A stretch of 64,000 nt of DNA. It comes from Aotearoamyces nothofagi. Its lineage: Eukaryota; Ascomycota; Leotiomycetes; Leotiales; Tympanidaceae. A program made the position numbers and the translations under genes. Below the pieces are notes generated by a model. The model ran no database searches. It had not been told where the DNA came from and saw only the letters and a program-made list of their open reading frames with translations. The DNA lies in assembly GCA_015345905.1 (NCBI GenBank), contig JADDTR010000032.1, positions 162,836-226,835 on the forward strand. Reading direction: 5' to 3'. Shown one piece after another: positions 58,096-64,000 of the stretch (position 1 is its first letter; every line of letters begins with the position of its first letter).

Positions 58096-58630
58096 TTACT
58101 CGGTACCGCTTCTCCCTCCCGTCTCTTCTGCCCAGATCCATTTCCGCCCATCGTGATACCTGTATCTCTCATGCTTTTCGTCCCACACCCAGTCACTTGC
58201 TTTCTGATGTGCTGGAATTGCCTTTGCCGCATCCGCCTCTCCAGCAACCTGCAACTTCGGATACTGCGCATCAGAAAATACTAAATCTCCGGTCTCAATG
58301 TAAAAGTGGAAGGAGGTAGCGCGGTTAGATCTCTTCAAATTCCCTTTGCCTAGCACGCCGGAGACATGCAGGGGGTCTGTGGACCCATCTTTGCCCATCG
58401 AGACATGAGGGTCTCCACTATCCGAATCAGTGATGTTAGATTGTACATATAGAAGTAAAAGTAATTGAGGTCGAAGAAGATGATTACTTGATTTCTCCCT
58501 TTTCAACCTTCTGGGCCAATGCGGGAAGAGAGTTGATGCCTCTTGACACTCTTTCAAGAACATTTCCCACGTCCGCCTTGGTACCTCTGAGTGCCCAAGC
58601 GATCGCCTTCGTTGCCTTTGAGCTACTCAT
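58096..58630 (-). CDS. Small two-exon protein of unknown function
   Basis: Not recognised. Exon 1 58488-58630 and exon 2 58096-58417 with a 70-nt intron (GTAATC donor, CTAAC branch site, GATAG acceptor) give a 154-aa frame. The N-terminus (SKATKAIAWALRGTKADVGNVLERVSRGI) looks helical and basic. The C-terminus is rich in aromatic residues (DWVWDEKHERYRYHDGRKWIW), a pattern reminiscent of short beta modules. No signal peptide or membrane helix. The clean splice and the contrast in frame quality against the shadow frames support a real gene. It is divergent from the SRPK-like kinase 0.5 kb away. Confidence 0.6.
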
Positions 58631-59139
58631 GACTAGGAAGTAGTGCGATAGAAAGCAGAGGTGAATAGATAATATGTTGTTCAATGGACTGCATGCCTGG
58701 GGCAGGAGGAGATAGATATATATACGTACACAGGTATCCAGAGGCCCCATTGATTTCTGGCAGTGGCAATCTAGGCGGGTAGGCTCCAACAGAACCTCTG
58801 AATCCGACGGATCATTTTTGGAATCAGTGGCCCAATCGGGGTTTGCAGTAAGTCTTAGCCCGCAAGATCGGAGGTCTGCAGGATAATGACAAAGCTTGAT
58901 GGGACGACAACGTCCCTGTAGCCACCCATTTGGCTCTTTCGAGGTTATAGATATCTCCTGCGGATTGTGGGTCCTGGCAGTCGCATCCACGGCAGCCACT
59001 TTCAAACATCGCGCTAAGGCGGGGTTCGGCTTAGCGTGTTACAGAATGGCACCTTCCGAGCCAGCCAGCCGCGCGCCAAAGCTACTTCGTTCTCGACACA
59101 ACGATCTACTTCTAAAGATGCGCTCAGCAGCAGCAGACA
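58631..59139. promoter_or_regulatory. Divergent intergenic region before SRPK-like kinase
   Basis: About 500 bp between two divergent starts; no gene seen. Confidence 0.45.
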
Positions 59140-60711
59140 ATGATTGTGCGAAGAAGACTCCCCAGGCTCGTCCGTTCATTACGCCCACATTTACCATATA
59201 CTGCATCAAGTCCGATAATGAGTCCCTCTCGGTCTCCAAGGATCCTGCCCGCTGACGCCCTGGTCGAGGAAGAGCGAGTGCCGGGCTATCAACCTGAATT
59301 CTACTTCCCTGCAAATCCAGGCCAAGTACTCAATGGTCGATATAAGATTCTAACAAAGCTCGGATGGGGCACGGCTTCCACCGTATGGCTTGCAGAAGAT
59401 TTAGAGCAGTAAGGGTCACTCAGCTGTTCCCAACTCAAGAACTAAGCCTGACGATCTAAAGAAAGCCTTTCCAACACGTGACTATCAAGATTACAACCTC
59501 TAATCCTAACCTCGGTGGCATGGTACTAAACGAACTTGACATCAATAAACGCCTTTCTAAAGACCCTTCTCGTGTTGGCTTTGCCTTTGTCAGGGCTGCA
59601 TTCAATGATTTTATAATTACAAGTCCCACTGGAGCCAGCCATCTATGTCTGGTTCTTGAGGCTATGCGGGAGCCTCTAAGCCAATTTCAACACCGTCTCG
59701 TTGGTGATAGTATTCCACCTCAGCTACTTAAAGTATATATCAATTTCATATTGCAAGGGCTGGATTACCTCCACTCTGATTGCCAGATCATCCATACCGG
59801 TCTGTTCTTAAGCTGTTTCAGACAACCTAACCAGCCAATGCTGACCACCTGTATAGATCTTAAGGCAGACAACATTCTAATGTCTTTCGAGGATCCAAGC
59901 GTGATCGAAGAGTACGTGAAGGCTCAAGATGACCATCCAATGCCCCAAAAGAGAGTTGGCGATCGGAATATATACCTCTCGCACAATAACTTTGGTACCC
60001 TAAAATCATACTGGATGCTGCCAAAGATTGCTGATTTTGGTCTTGCACACCGAGGAGATGGAGACGATCCTCTCCGTCATCCGATACAACCACCTCTCTA
60101 CCATGCTCCAGAAGTACTACTTGGAGTTCCCTGGTCATACAGCGCTGACATCTGGAATTTAGGCGTACTTGTAAGTACCTCACGCCATACTAACTGTACA
60201 CCTAAATACTGATGGACAACCATGCAGCTTTTTGAACTATTAGAAGATAAGGAGCTCTTCGCCCATCTCAGATCAAAAGACAACGTGTACACTACTCAGG
60301 CACACCTTGCCGAGATGATTGCACTTTTGGGACCAACACCACAAGAGCTCATTAAGCGAGAGAAACATTGGAGGGACATTCCATGGGAACGGGCATTTCC
60401 TAATCCAGACGGGACTTGGTGTAACACCGCTCGTGAGTACTATGGTGGCCCATTCTTTGACTCTGAAGGTATGTCTCAATCATAAAGATTCACATGTCGC
60501 GTCATAGCTGATTTCTACCATAGGCTACTTCAACTCCCCTGAAACCATCCCCGCGCATCTCAAACTCGACGACTGCATTACGTGCATGGAGGGAGAGGAC
60601 AAGGCACTCTTCCTCAACTTTGTCAGAAGAATGCTACGATGGCTGCCAGAGGAAAGGAGCACTGCAAAAGAGTTACTAGAGGATCCTTGGCTTCGGTCGG
60701 AAGCTGATTGA
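59140..60711 (+). CDS. SRPK-like serine/arginine protein kinase
   Basis: Fungal SRPK-type kinases phosphorylate RS-rich splicing factors; many filamentous fungi also have expanded, divergent copies of unknown role. Exons 59140-59408, 59462-59799, 59857-60170, 60228-60468 and 60524-60711 give 449 aa. Seen: glycine loop LGWGTASTVWLAED, ATP Lys in HVTIKI, catalytic HTDLKADNIL (HTD instead of HRD, usual in SRPK relatives) split by an intron, KIADFGLA, YHAPEVLLG and the DIWNLG helix. The spacer between kinase halves is short compared with yeast Sky1. The start at 59140 gives a basic, Arg-rich leader (IVRRRLPRLVRSLRPH) like a mitochondrial presequence; ATG 59218 is an alternative. Confidence 0.85.
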
Positions 60712-60891
60712 GAAGATATGAGGAGAGCGTAAGGTATACAGTATATTGGTAGTCTTGGCGGCTAACGAAGTTCCAAAAATCTTGGGTTCGGCGTATTGGA
60801 TGCTGATGTCCGCTGCCCTACCAAAAATACAAAGTATACAGATCTCCGGACGAAATAAGACATGATGTTTTCTCCCTAACACTATTTATTG

Positions 60892-60960
60892 GGTATTACG
60901 CTGTAATACCAATAATTTACTATGGGAGAATTAAGGTTTGGTCCGTGCGGGCACTGAAAA
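60892..60960 (+). repeat. Dispersed palindrome-bearing repeat, short copy B
   Basis: Begins with the perfect hairpin GGTATTACGCTGTAATACC and follows copy A (18600) for about 60 bp before diverging into the sequence duplicated around 61153. Confidence 0.65.
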
Positions 60961-61374
60961 GAGAGTATATTCGGAGGTGGCAAGATGATGTATAAAGCTC
61001 GCCCCTCGCGAGTGGTTTTATGGCCACTCGCTTACTAACAAATGACTAATAATACATGTGCCTGAGGCATGGAAATTTCCTGGGCTTTATAGTCACCCCT
61101 CTTATAAAAAACAAGACAGACTTCCAACAGTATATCTACTAGTAATATATACNTAAGGTTTGGTCCGTGCGGGCACTGAAAAGAGAGTATATTCGGAGGT
61201 GGCAAGATGATGTATAAAGCTCGCCCCTCGCGAGTGGTTTTATGGCCACTCGCTTACTAACAAATGACTAATAATACATGTGCCTGAGGCATGGAAATTT
61301 CCTGGGCTTTATAGTCACCCCTCTTATAAAAAACAAGACAGACTTCCAACAGTATATCTACTAGTAATATATAC
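60932..61374. repeat. Perfect 221-bp duplication flanking a single N
   Basis: 60932-61152 and 61154-61374 are identical as far as I can read, with the ambiguous base at 61153 exactly between them. This is the pattern left when an assembler abuts overlapping contig ends without merging them. Confidence 0.85.
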
Positions 61375-61429
61375 TTATAAATCTATAATATAAGCTCTAA
61401 TACTAGTGCTCTATCTCTATAACCTAGTA

Positions 61430-61884
61430 GATTATATATAATCTATACCAAGGCCTATACAAAAAATGTTGGTATATATACAGCTGCTAGTATATTATAT
61501 TGGATCTGTATACAAATGCTATAGTAAGTTACTATAAGGTAATACAAAGGTCTTGGCACTTATTAGATACATGAAATTCAAAGGAGATATAGACATCCAA
61601 ATCTATCTAATTTGTCTAAGTAATACCCTTTGTACAACTTCTTCGACATTTACAAGNGATTATATATAATCTATACCAAGGCCTATACAAAAAATGTTGG
61701 TATATATACAGCTGCTAGTATATTATATTGGATCTGTATACAAATGCTATAGTAAGTTACTATAAGGTAATACAAAGGTCTTGGCACTTATTAGATACAT
61801 GAAATTCAAAGGAGATATAGACATCCAAATCTATCTAATTTGTCTAAGTAATACCCTTTGTACAACTTCTTCGACATTTACAAG
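61430..61884. repeat. Perfect 227-bp duplication flanking a single N
   Basis: 61430-61656 and 61658-61884 are identical by eye with an N at 61657. Same explanation as the duplication around 61153. A diverged third copy of the first part lies at 62085-62245. Confidence 0.85.
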
Positions 61885-61909
61885 TATATATCTAATACTA
61901 GTACTCTGG

Positions 61910-62080
61910 TATTATACTGTAATACCAATTTTTTACTATAGGAGATTTAAGATATAGTCTGTATAGACATCCAATGGTATTATACTATAATACCAATAAC
62001 CCTAAGAATTTCAACATGCTTCTACAGGCTCTAAATTCTAGAGCCTGAATATACTCAATAGTGCAGTTTCAATACTGCTC
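61910..62080 (+). repeat. Dispersed palindrome-bearing repeat, copy C
   Basis: Aligns over about 170 bp with 18600-18770. Two hairpins: GGTATTATACTGTAATACC at the start and GGTATTATACTATAATACC about 75 bp on. No coding capacity; MITE- or solo-LTR-like in size. Confidence 0.7.
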
Positions 62081-62084
62081 TATC

Positions 62085-62250
62085 TCTATAACCCAGCAGA
62101 TTATATATAATCTATACTAAAGCCTATACAAAAAATGTTGGTGTATATACAGCTGCTAGTACATTACATCGAATCTATATACAAATGCTACTGTAAGTTA
62201 CTATAAGGTACAATAGTCTACTATAAGGTAATACAAAGGTCTTAGCAAAG
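62085..62250. repeat. Diverged copy of 61415-61580 with mostly transition differences
   Basis: CCCAGCAG against CCTAGTAG, ACTAAAG against ACCAAGG, ACATTACATCGAATCT against ATATTATATTGGATCT: almost all differences are C/T or G/A. This fits repeat-induced point mutation. Confidence 0.6.
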
Positions 62251-62274
62251 GCAATAGCAATAACTACAGTTATC

Positions 62275-63410
62275 AGATGCTCCAATTCCTAGGAAGTGTA
62301 TATATATCCAATTCCTAGAAAGTGTATACTTACCCAATTCCTAGGAAGCATGTATATACCCAATTCCTAGGAAGTGTACACTTCTATTCCTAGGAAGTGT
62401 ATACTTCTATTCTCTCAATTTCTAGAAGTGTATATACCCAATTCCTAGAAAGTGTATACTCCTATTCCTAGAAAGTGTATATACTCCTATTCTTAGGAAG
62501 TATATATACACCCAATTTCTAGGAAGTATATACTCCTATTCCTAGGAAGTGTACAATCCTATTCCTAGGAAGTGTATACTTACCCAATTCCTAGAAAGTA
62601 TACACTCCTATTTCTAGGAAGTGTATATACACCCAATTTCTAGGAAGTGTACACTTCTATTCCTAGGAAGTATATATACACCCAATTCCTAGGAAGTAGT
62701 ATATATCCAATTCACTCAATTCTTTACCGAGTACTGCAATTACTTACAGTAAGTTACCGTCAGGTACAATAGCTTACTGTAAGGTACAATAGCTTACTGT
62801 AAAATACAATAGCCTACTGTAAGATAATACAAAGGTCTTAGCGAAGGCAACAGCGATAACTGCAGTTATCAGATACTTCTATTCCTAGGAAGTATATATA
62901 TACCCAATTCCTAGAAAGTGTATACTCCTATTCCTAGGAAGTGTATATATATCCAATTCCTAGGAAGTGTATACTTCTATTCCTAGAAAGTGTATATACA
63001 CCCAATTCCTAGAAAGTGTATACTCATCCAATTTCTAGGAAGTGTACACTTCTATTCACTCAATTTCTAGAAGTGTATATACCCAATTCCTAGGAAGTGT
63101 ACACTTCTATTCCTAGGAAGTATATATACATCCAATTTCTAGGAAGTGTATACTTCTATTTCTAGAAAGTGTATATATACCCAATTTCTAGGAAGTGTAT
63201 ATACACCCAATTCCTAGGAAGTATATATATCCAATTTCTAGGAAGTATATACTTCTATTCACTCAATTCCTAGGAGTGTATATACCCAATTTCTAGGAAG
63301 TGTTATATATCCAATTTATCCAATTCCTAGAAGTGTATACTTCTATTCTTAGAAAGTATATACTCCTATTCTTAGAAAGTGTATATATATCTAATTTACT
63401 CAATTTCTAA
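62275..63410. repeat. Long minisatellite of units with palindromic TTCCTAGGAA core
   Basis: Dozens of head-to-tail units of about 18-26 bp of the form CCAATTCCTAGGAAGTGTATAT, with variants TTTCTAGGAA and TTCCTAGAAA. Two similar leads containing CAGTTATCAGAT (about 62268 and 62863) divide it into two blocks, separated by a segment with GTACAATAG(C/T)(C/T)TACTGTAAG repeats (about 62740-62825). Confidence 0.88.
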
Positions 63411-64000
63411 TAATAATAGTAGTAGTAGTAGTAGTAATAGTAATAGAGTTAATAAAAATAATAATAATAATAATAAATAAGTCAATTATAATAATAGTAG
63501 TATATATAAAGTAAAGAGTTTAGATAGTATTAAAAGAGTCAATATTAAGAATAGTATAAAGAGTAAAATGGAGTAATATATAGAGAGTAGTAAAGAGAAT
63601 AGAGAGTAAAATAAAGATTCAAGGTTTAAGGTTAAAGATAGTATAGAGAGTAAGATAGATAATAGTAGAAAGAGTATAATAAGAGATAAAGGTAAAATAA
63701 AGGTAGAAAATAATAAAGTTAATAATAGAAGTAGTAATAGTTATAATAAATAAATAAGAATAAGAATAATAATAAAAGAATAGTATATAGAGTTAGAAGA
63801 ATTTTTTAGAGTAGTATAAAGTATTAATTTATATAAAGTAGAGAGCTTTAATTAATATAAAAAGAGAAGAGTTATAGAGAAATATAATAAGACTAGAATA
63901 TAATAATATTATATAGAACTATAATAGAAATAGAGTATATAGAATTGAATATAGTTCTTAGAATTAAGCTATAATAGTAGTATATAATAGAATAAAGAAT
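63411..64000. other. AT-rich, purine-biased block with trinucleotide runs
   Basis: AAT/AGT repeats (63411-63480), then A- and G-rich sequence on this strand with few C. No gene; resembles decayed repeat or subtelomere/centromere-type DNA, but its place in the chromosome is unknown. Confidence 0.55.

Noticed and set aside
62275-63410. Possible CRISPR array
   Set aside because: Units are contiguous without unique spacers, the organism is eukaryotic, and there are no cas genes.
1-64000. tRNA and rRNA genes
   Set aside because: I looked for T-loop GGTTCGA-type motifs and clover-leaf arms and found none that hold together; a covariance-model scan would settle it.

Overview
The window looks like nuclear DNA of a filamentous ascomycete (Pezizomycotina). 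Genes are split by short introns of about 40-90 nt with GT...CTRAC...AG signals. Gene families are typically fungal: Zn2Cys6 regulators, PDR-type ABC pump, iterative PKS-NRPS, CYP505-type P450, SRPK-like kinase and a NEP1-like protein. Gene islands alternate with AT-rich, gene-free blocks, some carrying repeat copies that differ mainly by transitions, as expected of a genome with repeat-induced point mutation. No species call is possible.

Layout. 1-2030 (-): N-terminal two thirds or less of an ABC-G drug pump, cut by the window edge. 3405-24580: a mixed accessory region with a zinc-type dehydrogenase, a truncated GNAT facing a truncated nucleoside-phosphorylase-like gene, an FtsJ-like methyltransferase, a gene broken by a stop codon, a beta-lactamase-family hydrolase, a decayed CYP51 fragment, a secreted NEP1-like protein, a decayed kinase, an MFS permease whose exons do not join in frame, minisatellites, and a GNAT acetyltransferase.

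25503-53565 is the centrepiece, a probable biosynthetic cluster. A 15-exon PKS-NRPS gene (-; predicted 3960 aa; KS-AT-DH-MT-psiER-KR-ACP-C-A-T-reductase) is followed by a divergent AflR-like regulator, a second Zn2Cys6 regulator, an MFS exporter, a self-sufficient P450-reductase fusion (1085 aa) and a stand-alone enoyl reductase (358 aa). The PKS enoyl-reductase region lacks the nucleotide motif, so the separate reductase is the natural partner in trans, as LovC is for LovB. The intact Ser-Tyr-Lys set of the terminal domain suggests reductive (aldehyde) release of an amidated polyketide, which the P450 fusion may oxidise and the MFS may export.

54569-60711: a secreted ML-domain lipid-binding protein, a small two-exon gene of unknown function and an SRPK-like kinase, separated by an AT-rich block that begins right after an internal telomere-like repeat. 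60712-64000: repeats only. These include two perfect duplications each centred on a single N (probable assembly joins), a dispersed palindromic repeat also present near 18.6 kb, and a 1.1-kb array of units with the palindrome TTCCTAGGAA, ending in AT-rich, strand-asymmetric DNA.
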